The notes under the pieces: model-generated
What the model saw: only the letters and a program-made list of their open reading frames with translations
What the model was told of the DNA's origin: nothing
Databases searched by the model: none
Translations under genes and position numbers: made by a program
Source of the DNA: Azospirillum lipoferum
GTDB taxonomy: Bacteria; Pseudomonadota; Alphaproteobacteria; Azospirillales; Azospirillaceae
DNA length: 64,000 nucleotides
Assembly: GCF_024170005.1 (NCBI RefSeq)
Contig: NZ_JALJXJ010000011.1
Coordinates: 186,001-250,000 of the forward strand
Reading direction: 5' to 3'
Part shown: one piece after another, positions 30,900 to 39,210 of the stretch
Layout: each line of letters begins with the position of its first letter
How positions within the stretch are numbered: position 1 is the stretch's first letter

Positions 30900-32816
30900 T
30901 CAGGCGGCGCAGGCGACCTGCCGGTAGAGCGCCGGCAACGCCTTGGTCAGGTGGGAGACCTGCGGGAATATGGCATAGGCGCCGCGGCCGAACAGATAGG
31001 GGATGTAGTCGCGGGCCTGCGCATCGACGGTGATGGCGAAGACCGCCAGCCCGTCACGGCGCGCCTCGCGGACCGCCTGCCGTGTGTCTTCGATGCCGTA
31101 GCGGCCTTCGTAATGGTCCACGTCATTCGGCTTGCCGTCGGTCAGCAGGACCAGCAGCCGGTGGTGGTTCGGCCGCTCGGCAAGCTGAGCGGTGACATGG
31201 CGGATCGCCGCACCCATGCGGGTGTAATAGCCGGGCTTCAGCGCGCCGATCCTGCGGGTAACGGTGGGGCCCAGCGGCTCCTCGAAGCCCTTCAGCGTCT
31301 GCACCCGTACCCAGTCGCGCCGGCGCGAGGTGAAGGAATAGAGCGCATGGTCGTCGCCGCAGGCGGTCAGGCCATGGGTCAGCGCCAGCAGCGCCTCCTT
31401 CTCCACATCCAGCACGCGGCGGCCGTCGATCCAGCCGTCGGTGGAGAGCGATCCGTCGACCAGCACCGCCACCGCCAGATCGCGGGCGGCGCTGCGCACC
31501 TGCTGGTGCACCCGATCGCTGCCGCAGCCGCCGGCCTGGAGATCGGCCCGGCTGCGCACCAGCGCGGCCAAATCCAGCTCGTCGCCGTCGGGCTGGCCGG
31601 TGAACAGCATGCGACGCGGACGCAAGGCCTCGAACTGGCGGCGGACCTGCCGGATGCGGCGCTGTGCGGCGGCGTCGGGCTGCCAGGACTCGCCGTCCGC
31701 CGGTGCGGTTTCGGCAATCACCCGGCAGTGGTTGGACAGATGGGCCTGCCGGCCATGGTCCCATTCCGGATAGCTCAAGGTCGCCACCAGCGGCGTGTCG
31801 TCGACCACCGGCGCACCGAGATCGAGGTCGAGCTTCAACGTGGTCGAAGCCTTGCGCTGGTGCGCGCCGACCGCGATCTCGTCCAGGTCGTCGGCGGCCT
31901 TGCGGGCGTTTTCCGCATCGTCATCGTCGACCGCGCGCGGGATGTTCAGCGCCTCGGCAAGGCTCAGCATCTTTTCGAAGCGGTTGAGGATCAGCGGATC
32001 GTTGCGCTGGATCTGATCGGTCTGCCGGCGGGTCGCGGCCCGGCGGCGCTGGTCGGCCTCGGCCGCCTGTCCGCCTTCGCCGGGGCTGTCGACCGCAGCG
32101 GCGGCGCCATGCTCGGCAGAGGGTGCCACCAGCCCCCACAACGGCACCGGCAGCATCCGGGCATAGCCATAGGGAGCGGTGAAGTCCGACACCGGGATGG
32201 TGGGGGCGAGCATGCGTGCGCCATCGCTGGTGACGGCCCCGGCGCCGAGCAGCGCCATGGCGGCGCGCTCGACATCGGCCTCAACCGGCGGCAAGCGGCG
32301 GGCCGGCCGGCCGGCGGCAGCGGCGCGGGTCAGTTCCTCATGCATGCGGGACAGGCCGGGCCAGCAGGTCAGCACCCGCGTCGTGGCGGCGGCGGCGCTG
32401 CGCAGCGCCTGCACATCGGCCTGCAACGGGTCGGCAGGGATCGGCTCGGCCACGGCATGGGCGAAGAAGGCGGTCAGCCATTCATACAGGCGTTCGTTCA
32501 GTGCCGGATCGGGGAACAGGTCGATCGCCGTCGGCAGTTGCAGCACATTGCCATCCAGCGCTGCCCGCTCCACCCGCTCCTCCCCCAGCCCGATGCGACC
32601 GAGCAGCGACAGCCGGTGTCCGGACACCGCGGCGCTCCCGGCGGCGAGCCGCACGCCGCGGTCGCCACCCAGCGCCCGGAAAAACACCGACAGCCGCGGG
32701 CGCATCGTCTCCAGCGTCACAGCGGCGTCCGGGTGGTGCGGATAGCTCGACCGTCCGCCGATCAGGCGGTGCCACAAACGGCCGACGGTCTCTTCCGGTT
32801 CGAAGAACTCCAGCAT
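30900..32816 (-). CDS. norD: NO reductase activation protein NorD (VWA domain)
   Basis: 638 residues. The C-terminal von Willebrand A domain (about 430-630) has a MIDAS motif (LVDGSLSTDGW, DxSxS) and LLVLLTDGKPND. The N-terminal half is helical and family-specific, starting MLEFFEPEETVGRLWH. NorD works with the MoxR-type ATPase NorQ to insert or activate the metal centre of NorB. The same frame stays open upstream through norQ, but that part is only a shadow of norQ; ATG 32816 is the true family start, 23 bases after the norQ stop. Confidence 0.92.
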   Translation of the reverse strand: MLEFFEPEETVGRLWHRLIGGRSSYPHHPDAAVTLETMRPRLSVFFRALGGDRGVRLAAGSAAVSGHRLSLLGRIGLGEERVERAALDGNVLQLPTAIDLFPDPALNERLYEWLTAFFAHAVAEPIPADPLQADVQALRSAAAATTRVLTCWPGLSRMHEELTRAAAAGRPARRLPPVEADVERAAMALLGAGAVTSDGARMLAPTIPVSDFTAPYGYARMLPVPLWGLVAPSAEHGAAAAVDSPGEGGQAAEADQRRRAATRRQTDQIQRNDPLILNRFEKMLSLAEALNIPRAVDDDDAENARKAADDLDEIAVGAHQRKASTTLKLDLDLGAPVVDDTPLVATLSYPEWDHGRQAHLSNHCRVIAETAPADGESWQPDAAAQRRIRQVRRQFEALRPRRMLFTGQPDGDELDLAALVRSRADLQAGGCGSDRVHQQVRSAARDLAVAVLVDGSLSTDGWIDGRRVLDVEKEALLALTHGLTACGDDHALYSFTSRRRDWVRVQTLKGFEEPLGPTVTRRIGALKPGYYTRMGAAIRHVTAQLAERPNHHRLLVLLTDGKPNDVDHYEGRYGIEDTRQAVREARRDGLAVFAITVDAQARDYIPYLFGRGAYAIFPQVSHLTKALPALYRQVACAA

Positions 32817-32839
32817 GACGATACCCACGCCCTTTCCGG

Positions 32840-33667
32840 TCAACCCAACGTGACCTCTGCGACGCGCAGCAGGGCGGCGCGGATGTCCGGGTCGTCGGTC
32901 AACGGCTCGATCAGCGCAGCGCGGATGGCGCGTTCGGGCTTCATGCCGGAGCGGATCAGCGTGGCGCAGTAGATCAGCAGGCGGGTCGACACACCCTCTT
33001 CCAGATCCTGGCCCTTCAGGGCGCGCAACGCGTTGGCGAGGCGGACCAGCGGAACGACACGGTTTTCGGGCAGTCCGCTTTCGGTCGCGACAATCGGGAT
33101 TTCGCGCTCGGGCGGCGGGAAATCGAATTCGACGGCCAGGAAGCGCTGGCGGGTGCTGGGCTTCAGCGCCTTCAGCACATTCTGGTAGCCGGGGTTGTAG
33201 GACACCACCAGCATGAAGCCCGACGGTGCTTCCAGCGTCTCGCCAGTGCGTTCCAGCGGCAGGATGCGGCGGTCGTCGGTCAACGGGTGCAGCACGACCG
33301 TAACATCCTTGCGCGCCTCCACCACCTCGTCCAGATAGCAGATGGCGCCCTCGCGCACGGCACGGGTCAGCGGCCCGTCCGCCCAGACGGTGTCGCCGCC
33401 CTTCAGCAGGTAACGGCCGGTCAGGTCGGCGGCGGTCAAGTCGTCGTGGCAGGACACGGTGTAGAGCGGCCGGCCGAGCCTGGCCGCCATATGGGCGACG
33501 AAGCGGGTCTTGCCGCAGCCGGTCGGCCCCTTCAGCAGAAGCGGCAGGCGGTGATTGTAGGCATGCTCGAACAGCGCGCACTCGTCGCCCGTCGGCTGAT
33601 AGTAGGGCAGATCGGCGCTGTTGGCGGCGTCGGTTACGGCGGCGAGGGTGGCGGCGCTGCGGATCAT
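32840..33667 (-). CDS. norQ: MoxR-type ATPase NorQ (NirQ/CbbQ)
   Basis: 275 residues. Walker A is LKGPTGCGKTRF, Walker B is CYLDEVVEARKD, and sensor 1 is VVSYNPGYQN; YYQPTGDECALFEHAYNHRLPLLLKGP is the typical opening. It is the AAA+ partner of NorD in NO reductase maturation. It sits between norB and norD, 66 bases after norB, and its order in the operon matches other alphaproteobacterial denitrifiers. It belongs to the same ATPase superfamily as the coxD product at the end of the window. Confidence 0.95.
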   Translation of the reverse strand: MIRSAATLAAVTDAANSADLPYYQPTGDECALFEHAYNHRLPLLLKGPTGCGKTRFVAHMAARLGRPLYTVSCHDDLTAADLTGRYLLKGGDTVWADGPLTRAVREGAICYLDEVVEARKDVTVVLHPLTDDRRILPLERTGETLEAPSGFMLVVSYNPGYQNVLKALKPSTRQRFLAVEFDFPPPEREIPIVATESGLPENRVVPLVRLANALRALKGQDLEEGVSTRLLIYCATLIRSGMKPERAIRAALIEPLTDDPDIRAALLRVAEVTLG

Positions 33668-33733
33668 GGGAAGGTCTCCTGGAAAACGGACGGCCCCCGC
33701 CGCGGATACGGACGGGGGCCGGAGGGTCGAGGC

Positions 33734-35083
33734 TTACTCGGCCGCCTGCATGCCACCGGCGATGGCAACCGGACGGTCTTCACGGGCCGGGCCGAAGATG
33801 GCGTAGAGGTAGACCAGCATGCCGATCCCGACGGCGACACCGCCACCCAGACGCAGCCAGTAGAACATGGCGATCTGTTCCTGGACCTCCATGTAGCCCA
33901 ACCCCATCACGCGCTGCAGGTGGGTCTGCACGATGCCGGCGGCGGTCAGGGCGAAGGTCATGAAGGCCATGCCGCCACTCATCAGCCAGAAGCTCCAGAT
34001 GTTGAGGGTCTGGTTGTAGGGCGCCCGACCGCGCAGGTAGGGCATGGCGTAGGTGATGATGGCGAGGTTGATCATCGCATAGGCGCCGTAGAAGGCGAGG
34101 TGCCCGTGCGCCGCGGTGACCTGGGTGCCGTGGGTGTAGTAGTTGATCGGGGCCAGCGTGTGCAGGAAGCCCCACAGCCCGGCGCCGAAGAAGGCGAAGA
34201 CCGCGCAGCCCAGCGACCACAGCATCGCCGCCTTGTTCGGATGACGACGGCCGCTCTTCCACACCATCATGAAAGCGAAGACGACCATGGTGAAGAAGGG
34301 CGCGACTTCCAGCGTGGAGAACAGCGAACCGATCCACTGCCAGTAGCCGGGCGTGCCGATCCAGTAATAATGGTGGCCGGTGCCGAGGATGCCGCTGAAC
34401 AGGGCGAGGCCGACCATGGCGTACAGCCACTTCTCGACGACTTCACGGTCGACGCCGGTCATCTTGATCATCAGGAAGGCCAGGATGGAGGCCAGGACCA
34501 GTTCCCACACGCCCTCGACCCACAGATGGACGACGTACCACCAGTACATCTTGTCCAGCGACAGGTTCCCAGGGTTGTAGAAGGAGAACAGGAAGAAGAC
34601 CGCAATACCCCACATGCCCACCAGCAGGATGTTGGTGATGACCGTGCGGCGGCCCTTCAGCACCGTCAGCGTGATGTTGTAGAGGAACATCAGCGCCACG
34701 ACGACAATGGCGGCCTTTATCCATAGCGGCTGTTCCAGGAACTCACGTCCTTCATGGATGCGGAAGACATAGCCGACGACGGCTGCCAGCGCGCCGAAGA
34801 CGAACAGGCCAAGCTGGATCAGCGCCAGTTTCGGACTGTGCAGTTCCGTCTCCGCCTCCTCGGGAACGAGGTAGTAGGCGGCGCCGAAGAAGCCGATCAG
34901 CAGCCAGACGATCAACGCGTTGGTGTGGATCATCCGGATGATGTTGAAGGGCAGCAACTCCGACAACGTGTTGGGCAGCACATAGACGGTACCGGCCAGG
35001 AGACCCACCAGGATCTGCACACCGAACAGCCCCATGGCCGCGGCGAAGTAATAGAGGGCGACTTTTTGCGATTCGTACTTCAT
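33734..35083 (-). CDS. norB: nitric oxide reductase cytochrome b subunit NorB
   Basis: 449 residues with twelve transmembrane helices of the heme-copper oxidase superfamily. Heme and FeB histidines are in MIHTNALIVWLL, WWYVVHLWVEGVWEL, GTGHHYYWIG and VTAAHGHLAFYGAYAM. The glutamates in HLWVEGVWE are the cNOR type. It needs NorC as electron donor, and no quinol-oxidising N-terminal extension is present, so this is cNOR rather than qNOR. It reduces NO to N2O. It lies 13 bases after norC. Confidence 0.97.
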   Translation of the reverse strand: MKYESQKVALYYFAAAMGLFGVQILVGLLAGTVYVLPNTLSELLPFNIIRMIHTNALIVWLLIGFFGAAYYLVPEEAETELHSPKLALIQLGLFVFGALAAVVGYVFRIHEGREFLEQPLWIKAAIVVVALMFLYNITLTVLKGRRTVITNILLVGMWGIAVFFLFSFYNPGNLSLDKMYWWYVVHLWVEGVWELVLASILAFLMIKMTGVDREVVEKWLYAMVGLALFSGILGTGHHYYWIGTPGYWQWIGSLFSTLEVAPFFTMVVFAFMMVWKSGRRHPNKAAMLWSLGCAVFAFFGAGLWGFLHTLAPINYYTHGTQVTAAHGHLAFYGAYAMINLAIITYAMPYLRGRAPYNQTLNIWSFWLMSGGMAFMTFALTAAGIVQTHLQRVMGLGYMEVQEQIAMFYWLRLGGGVAVGIGMLVYLYAIFGPAREDRPVAIAGGMQAAE

Positions 35084-35096
35084 GACGGAATTCTCC

Positions 35097-35549
35097 TCAG
35101 CCCGACAGCTTGGGCGGCCAGTTCTGGGTGTTGATCCGGCTGGTCCATTCCAGGAACGCGGCCAGATCTTCGACCTCGCCCTCGGTCAGGTGGAACTGCG
35201 GCATCTGGCGCCGGCCTTCGATCCCGGACGGCTGCGCCGCCATCCAGCTCTTCAGCGCCATCACGGCGCCTTCGGGGTCCTTGTCGCCGCCGTAGCGCAG
35301 CCAGACATTGCCCAGCTCGGGGGCGAAATAGGCGCCCTCGCCCAGCAGCGTGTGGCAGTTGATGCAGGAGTTCTTTTCCCACACATGCTTGCCGCGCACG
35401 ACCGCTTCCGACAGCGTCTTCTTATCGGTGCTGGTATTGACGACGTAATTGTGGCTGAGCGCGGTCAACGCGATGAATGTCGCGAAGAAGAACAGCGATC
35501 CGCCGTAGAAGATGTTTCGCGCGGCCGCCTTTGTGAAGCGTTCGGTCAT
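35097..35549 (-). CDS. norC: nitric oxide reductase cytochrome c subunit NorC
   Basis: 150 residues. An N-terminal membrane anchor (about 12-32) is followed by a periplasmic c-type heme domain with C62-I-N-C65-H66 and the NorC signature HTLLGEGAYFAPELGNVW. It passes electrons to NorB. It is the first gene of norC-B-Q-D-mog; the promoter region 35550-35777 is shared with the divergent norE and holds a TTGAC-N4-GTCAA box. That box allows a norC start near 35667 with AATTAT at the -10 position. Confidence 0.96.
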   Translation of the reverse strand: MTERFTKAAARNIFYGGSLFFFATFIALTALSHNYVVNTSTDKKTLSEAVVRGKHVWEKNSCINCHTLLGEGAYFAPELGNVWLRYGGDKDPEGAVMALKSWMAAQPSGIEGRRQMPQFHLTEGEVEDLAAFLEWTSRINTQNWPPKLSG

Positions 35550-35701
35550 CGCTCGGGATCCCTGGAAATCTCGATCTGTCGGTCGAGAGGGGGTCGGTTT
35601 GGGAGGCGTTGTTTGCGCGAAGCCGGGGGCGGGAAGCCGGGCGTCGCAGCGTCATCCGCCACGGGTCGGGCGAATAATTGACCGTGGCGGAAGGGCATTC
35701 C

Positions 35702-35715
35702 TTGACCACGGTCAA
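35702..35715. promoter_or_regulatory. NnrR/FNR-family box shared by norC and norE
   Basis: TTGACCACGGTCAA is a perfect TTGAC-N4-GTCAA dyad centred at 35708.5. Toward norE the class II geometry is exact: start near 35750, TATCAT at 35738-35743 as -10, and a 28-base leader, the same distances as at nirK. Toward norC the predicted start is 35667 with AATTAT at -10 and a longer leader of about 118 bases. One box could therefore serve both directions. Confidence 0.82.
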
Positions 35716-35777
35716 GCCGATCGCCGGATAGGCGGCTTATCATTCGCATACGTGATGACAAGCTTTGGACATTGGAC

Positions 35778-36392
35778 ATGGCCGACGTTGAGATGACGGG
35801 CCTTGAGATAACCGGCCTGGAGGCTGTGGATCCGGCGGGTCGGGGGAGCGGCCTCGCCGCCCTGCCCGGCAACCTGATGATGTGGATCCTGATCTTCAGC
35901 GAACTGGCCGTGTTCGGCGTCGCCTTCCTGGGCTTCGCCGTCGCCCGCGTGCTGGATCCCACCACCTTCTCCGCCGGTCAGGCCCATCTGAACGGCACGG
36001 CGGGGGCGCTGAACACCATGGTCCTGGTGACGAGCGGTTATCTGGCCGCCAAAGGGGTCGCCGCCGGCCGGCGCGGTGCCGCATCACAAGCCCGCCGGGC
36101 GATGCTGATGGCGGCGGCGGTGGGATCGGTCTTCCTGGCGGTGAAGGCGGTGGAATATTCGGCGACGCTGGGCGCCGGGATGACCATCGACACCGACAGC
36201 TTCTTCACCCTCTATTTCCTGCTGACCGGCTTCCACGCCCTGCATGTGGTGCTGGGGATCGTCATCCTGCTGCTGGTCAGCCGCTCCAGCCCCGAAACGC
36301 TGATGGAGAATCTGGAGACTGGGGCAGCCTTCTGGCACATGGTCGATCTGGTCTGGGTGATCCTCTATCCGCTCGTCTATCTGATCCGCTGA
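35778..36392 (+). CDS. norE: NorE, cytochrome c oxidase subunit III-like protein
   Basis: 204 residues, five transmembrane helices, with NLMMWILIFSELAVFGVAF near the start, LTGFHALHVVLGI in the middle and WHMVDLVWVILYPLVYLIR at the end, the pattern of CoxIII-family proteins found with NO reductases. It is thought to support NO reductase activity or assembly; its exact role is unsettled. I chose ATG 35778 rather than the TTG six bases upstream. It is divergent from norC across a shared NnrR-type box. Confidence 0.88.
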   Translation: MADVEMTGLEITGLEAVDPAGRGSGLAALPGNLMMWILIFSELAVFGVAFLGFAVARVLDPTTFSAGQAHLNGTAGALNTMVLVTSGYLAAKGVAAGRRGAASQARRAMLMAAAVGSVFLAVKAVEYSATLGAGMTIDTDSFFTLYFLLTGFHALHVVLGIVILLLVSRSSPETLMENLETGAAFWHMVDLVWVILYPLVYLIR

Positions 36393-36403
36393 GGGGACCG
36401 GCC

Positions 36404-36706
36404 ATGATTTTTCTCAAGAAGCTTGATCGGCTGACGCTGTCCTGGCTGCTCCTGATGGGACTGACCGCCGTCACGCTGCTGTTCGCCCGCCATGGCGATG
36501 CGGGCGGCAGCGTCGGCATCGCCGGAGCAGCGCTGCTGCTGGCGCTGGCAGTGACGAAGGGGCGGGAAATCCTCCTGCATTACCTGGAACTGAACCATGC
36601 CGGGCCAGGCTGGCGGCTTCTGATGACCGGCTGGCTGGTCCTGCTGTGTGGGGCCATTTTGCTGGTCACCGCCGCCGGCGCCCTGGGCTGGATCAGCCCG
36701 CACTGA
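36404..36706 (+). CDS. norF: NorF-like cytochrome c oxidase subunit IV-family membrane protein
   Basis: 100 residues, three predicted membrane helices (LSWLLLMGLTAVTLLFA, VGIAGAALLLALAVTKG, LLMTGWLVLLCGAILLVTA), with EILLHYLELNHAGPGWR between helices 2 and 3 as in NorF/COX4-pro proteins. It starts 11 bases after norE and is probably co-transcribed. Relatives assist NO reductase function, and no catalytic residues are expected. The symbol rests on size, topology and position. Confidence 0.75.
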   Translation: MIFLKKLDRLTLSWLLLMGLTAVTLLFARHGDAGGSVGIAGAALLLALAVTKGREILLHYLELNHAGPGWRLLMTGWLVLLCGAILLVTAAGALGWISPH

Positions 36707-36730
36707 CCCCATCATCAAGGAGAACCCGCC

Positions 36731-36886
36731 ATGACCGAAGCCAAGCTCGGCCTGATCCTGACCAGCGTCGCGGTCATCGTGGTGGCGGTGGCGCTCTACC
36801 GCCAACGTGCGCTGGGACGCAACGGACTGGTGACGGTGATCGCCTCCACCGCCGCCGTGTTCGCCGCGATGTTCTTCACCCAATGA
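36731..36886 (+). CDS. 51-residue single/double-helix membrane protein at the end of norEF
   Basis: A short gene of 51 codons with AAGGAG nine bases before its ATG. The protein has two short hydrophobic stretches (LGLILTSVAVIVVAVALY and VTVIASTAAVFAAMFF) joined by a basic turn (RQRALGRNG), like small subunits of respiratory oxidoreductases. It follows norF by 24 bases on the same strand, so it is likely part of the norE-norF transcript. I know no named family for it. It may be an uncharacterised small Nor accessory protein. Confidence 0.65.
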   Translation: MTEAKLGLILTSVAVIVVAVALYRQRALGRNGLVTVIASTAAVFAAMFFTQ

Positions 36887-36966
36887 CTGGGCTCCTCATC
36901 GGCTGCGCTGGACCAGACCGTCTGAACGGGTAAGATCGGCGGCGGCAGGCGGACGGGACGGAAACC

Positions 36967-37494
36967 ATGCAGATTGAGGAACTTGGTCAGCGAATCTGCA
37001 TCCTGGGACCGTCCAACAGCGGCAAATCCACACTTGCGTCAGCGGTCGGACGCAAACATGACCTGAAGGTCGTTCACCTCGATCAGCTTTACCATCGGCC
37101 CGGCACCGATTGGGTGCCACGCCCGGCGGACGAGTTCGTCCGCTTGCATGATACCGCCATCACCGGCGACCGCTGGGTGATGGACGGAAATTACTCGATC
37201 TGTATGCCTCAGCGCTTTGCGCGGGCGACGGGGCTGATCCTGTTGGACATTTCGATGCTGGTCAGCCTTCTGCGATATTTCCGCCGGACTTGGTTCGAGC
37301 GGGAAAGGCTCGGCGGACTGGAAGGCGGACGCGACAGCATCAAATGGGGAATGATCCATCACATTGCCGTGGTTACTCCCCGGAACCGAAGCCGCAACGC
37401 TGCCCGGTTCGATCAGGCCGACCTGCCGAAAATACGCCTGTCATCCGTCCGTGCGATCAAGGACTGCTACCGGCAGTGGGGTTTGGAGAGATAG
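36967..37494 (+). CDS. P-loop kinase-like protein (FlaR / topology-modulation type)
   Basis: 175 residues. The Walker A motif ICILGPSNSGKSTLA is at 10-24, followed by VVHLDQLYHRPGTDWVPRP and WVMDGNYS, which mark the adenylate-kinase-like family annotated as DNA topology modulation or FlaR proteins. The name comes from old genetic work; the real substrate is unknown. It is soluble and cytosolic. It is 80 bases after the small Nor gene but its content does not link it to denitrification. Confidence 0.76.
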   Translation: MQIEELGQRICILGPSNSGKSTLASAVGRKHDLKVVHLDQLYHRPGTDWVPRPADEFVRLHDTAITGDRWVMDGNYSICMPQRFARATGLILLDISMLVSLLRYFRRTWFERERLGGLEGGRDSIKWGMIHHIAVVTPRNRSRNAARFDQADLPKIRLSSVRAIKDCYRQWGLER

Positions 37495-37528
37495 TTTGCG
37501 TACATCTCCAAACCCTGCACGACCTGCA

Positions 37529-38362
37529 TCATGAACCAAGCAAGGTGTTGACCAGTTCGGCGTCCGGATCGGCCAGATCGTCGATGACGTCGAAGTGATG
37601 CCGCCCCTCCGCCAGCCGCAGCCCGGTCGCCGCCCCCAGCCCAAGCCAGACGTTGGCGAGCAGTTCCGTCTGGCGGACGAACTCCGGTCGTTCATCGGCA
37701 CCGACCCAGCAGGTGATAGCGATGCCGGGTTGGGGGCGGAGCAGCGCCGGGCTTTCCGCCATGGCCTCCGCCTCGTCCAGGCGGAGCGTGGCGTTCATGC
37801 GGGTGTTCAGCAGCGGACGCAGGTCATGCAGGCCACTGATGGAGACGACATGCTCCACCCGCGCCCGAACCTCCCCGGACAGCGGAGCGTCGGCACAGAC
37901 AAGCCGGCTGACGAGATGACCACCGGCGGAATGGCCGGTCAGGCGCAGCGGCCCGGCCTCCGCCCGCGCGACGGCCTCCACCGCCTGCGCCATCTGCCGG
38001 GTGATGCCGGCGATGCGGTTGTCCGGACACAGCGTGTAGCTCGGCATGGCAACCGCCCAGCCACGCGAGAGAGGCCCGGCGGCCAGATGCGACCAGCGCC
38101 CCTTGTCGAAAGCCATCCAGTAGCCGCCATGGACGAACACCACGGTCCCCTTGGCCGTATCCTCCGGCCGGAACAGGTCGTAGCGCTCTCTCCCCCCTTC
38201 ACCATAGGGCAGATCCAGTTCCGCCCGCCCGGCAGCGGCAAGCTCCGCCCGGAAGGCGGCAGCCTGCTCCGCCCAACGGGCGGGATAGGCGTCGCCGCCG
38301 GGGATGTAGGCGCCGTTGCTGTAGGCGTCGTCCCAATCCATGATCCTGCGCAAGTCCGTCAC
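37529..38362 (-). CDS. alpha/beta-hydrolase kynurenine formamidase (N-formylkynurenine to kynurenine)
   Basis: 277 residues of the alpha/beta-hydrolase fold. The oxyanion-hole motif is VFVHGGYWMAFDKG, the nucleophile elbow is LTGHSAGGHL, and the likely catalytic His is in GRHHFDVIDDL. It overlaps the tryptophan 2,3-dioxygenase gene by four bases and lies in a kyn operon, so its substrate is N-formylkynurenine. The common bacterial KynB is a metal-dependent cyclase-family enzyme; this one resembles the eukaryotic esterase-type formamidase, so I leave the symbol blank. The activity is inferred from context plus fold. Confidence 0.84.
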   Translation of the reverse strand: MTDLRRIMDWDDAYSNGAYIPGGDAYPARWAEQAAAFRAELAAAGRAELDLPYGEGGRERYDLFRPEDTAKGTVVFVHGGYWMAFDKGRWSHLAAGPLSRGWAVAMPSYTLCPDNRIAGITRQMAQAVEAVARAEAGPLRLTGHSAGGHLVSRLVCADAPLSGEVRARVEHVVSISGLHDLRPLLNTRMNATLRLDEAEAMAESPALLRPQPGIAITCWVGADERPEFVRQTELLANVWLGLGAATGLRLAEGRHHFDVIDDLADPDAELVNTLLGS

Positions 38363-39210
38363 AGCACTGTCCTCACCCGCCAGAGTTCTGGGAAAAGCTC
38401 CACCGCCAGCATGTTGCGCAGGTAGGAGACGCCACCGGTCCCGCCGGTGCCTCGCTTGAAGCCGATCACCCGCTCCACTGTCGTGACATGGTTGAAGCGC
38501 CAGCGACGGAAGTAATCTTCGAAATCCACCAGTTTCTCCGCAAGCTCATAGAGCGGCCAATGGGTTTCCGGGGACTGGTAGATCACCCGCCACGCCTCGG
38601 TCACGCCATCATCGGGCTGGTGGGTCTGCGACACGTCGCGCTCCAGCACCTCCGCCGGGACAGGAATGCCGTTGCGGGCAAGCAGACGCAGCGCCTCGTC
38701 ATACAGGCTGGGACGCGACAGCTCCTGTTCCAGCAGGGCATGGATTTCCGGACGGTGGGCGTGGGGCCGCAGCATCGCCGGGTTGCGGTTGCCCAGCAGG
38801 AACTCGATCTCCCGGTACTGGTAGGACTGGAAGCCGGAAGACTGGCCCAGATCGTCGCGGAAGCGGGTGTATTCGCTGGGCGTCATCGTGCGCAGCACGT
38901 CCCAGGCGGAGTTCAGCTGTTCGAAGATGCGGGCGACGCGGGCAAGCATCTTGAAGGCAGGCGACAGCCGGTCCTCGCGAATCGCCTCGCGGGCGGCGCG
39001 GATCTCGTAGACGGCCAGCCGCATCCACAGCTCCGACGTCTGATGCTGGATGATGAACAGCATCTCGTCATGGGCGGTGGAGCGCGGGATCTGCGCGCCC
39101 AGGATGCGGTCCAGCTGCAGATAGTCGCCATAGGACATCCGCCCGTCGAAGGCCATCTGGGCGCCCTCGGCCGCAGGATCGTAGGGCTTCTTCATATCCT
39201 GCCCGCTCAT
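38359..39210 (-). CDS. kynA: tryptophan 2,3-dioxygenase
   Basis: 283 residues, all-helical heme dioxygenase. The family motifs are MSYGDYLQLDRILGAQIP, HDEMLFIIQHQTSELWM (Trp and heme contacts), SGFQSYQYREIEFLLGNRNP and FRRWRFNHVTTVERVIGFKRGTGGT, the last with the proximal heme His. It opens the indole ring of tryptophan to N-formylkynurenine. The start at 39210 overlaps the kynureninase stop, and the 3' end overlaps the formamidase start. The operon order is kynU-kynA-hydrolase. Confidence 0.95.
   Translation of the reverse strand: MSGQDMKKPYDPAAEGAQMAFDGRMSYGDYLQLDRILGAQIPRSTAHDEMLFIIQHQTSELWMRLAVYEIRAAREAIREDRLSPAFKMLARVARIFEQLNSAWDVLRTMTPSEYTRFRDDLGQSSGFQSYQYREIEFLLGNRNPAMLRPHAHRPEIHALLEQELSRPSLYDEALRLLARNGIPVPAEVLERDVSQTHQPDDGVTEAWRVIYQSPETHWPLYELAEKLVDFEDYFRRWRFNHVTTVERVIGFKRGTGGTGGVSYLRNMLAVELFPELWRVRTVL

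Noticed and set aside
32817..33581. Extension of norD upstream through norQ
   Set aside because: The frame is open but covers norQ in another phase; family similarity starts at ATG 32816.
33734..35083. Quinol-dependent NO reductase (qNor)
   Set aside because: NorB lacks the long N-terminal extension and has an adjacent cytochrome c partner, NorC.
35681..35696. Second NnrR half-box (TTGACCGTGG) near norC
   Set aside because: Only one arm is present; the full dyad at 35702-35715 already explains both promoters.
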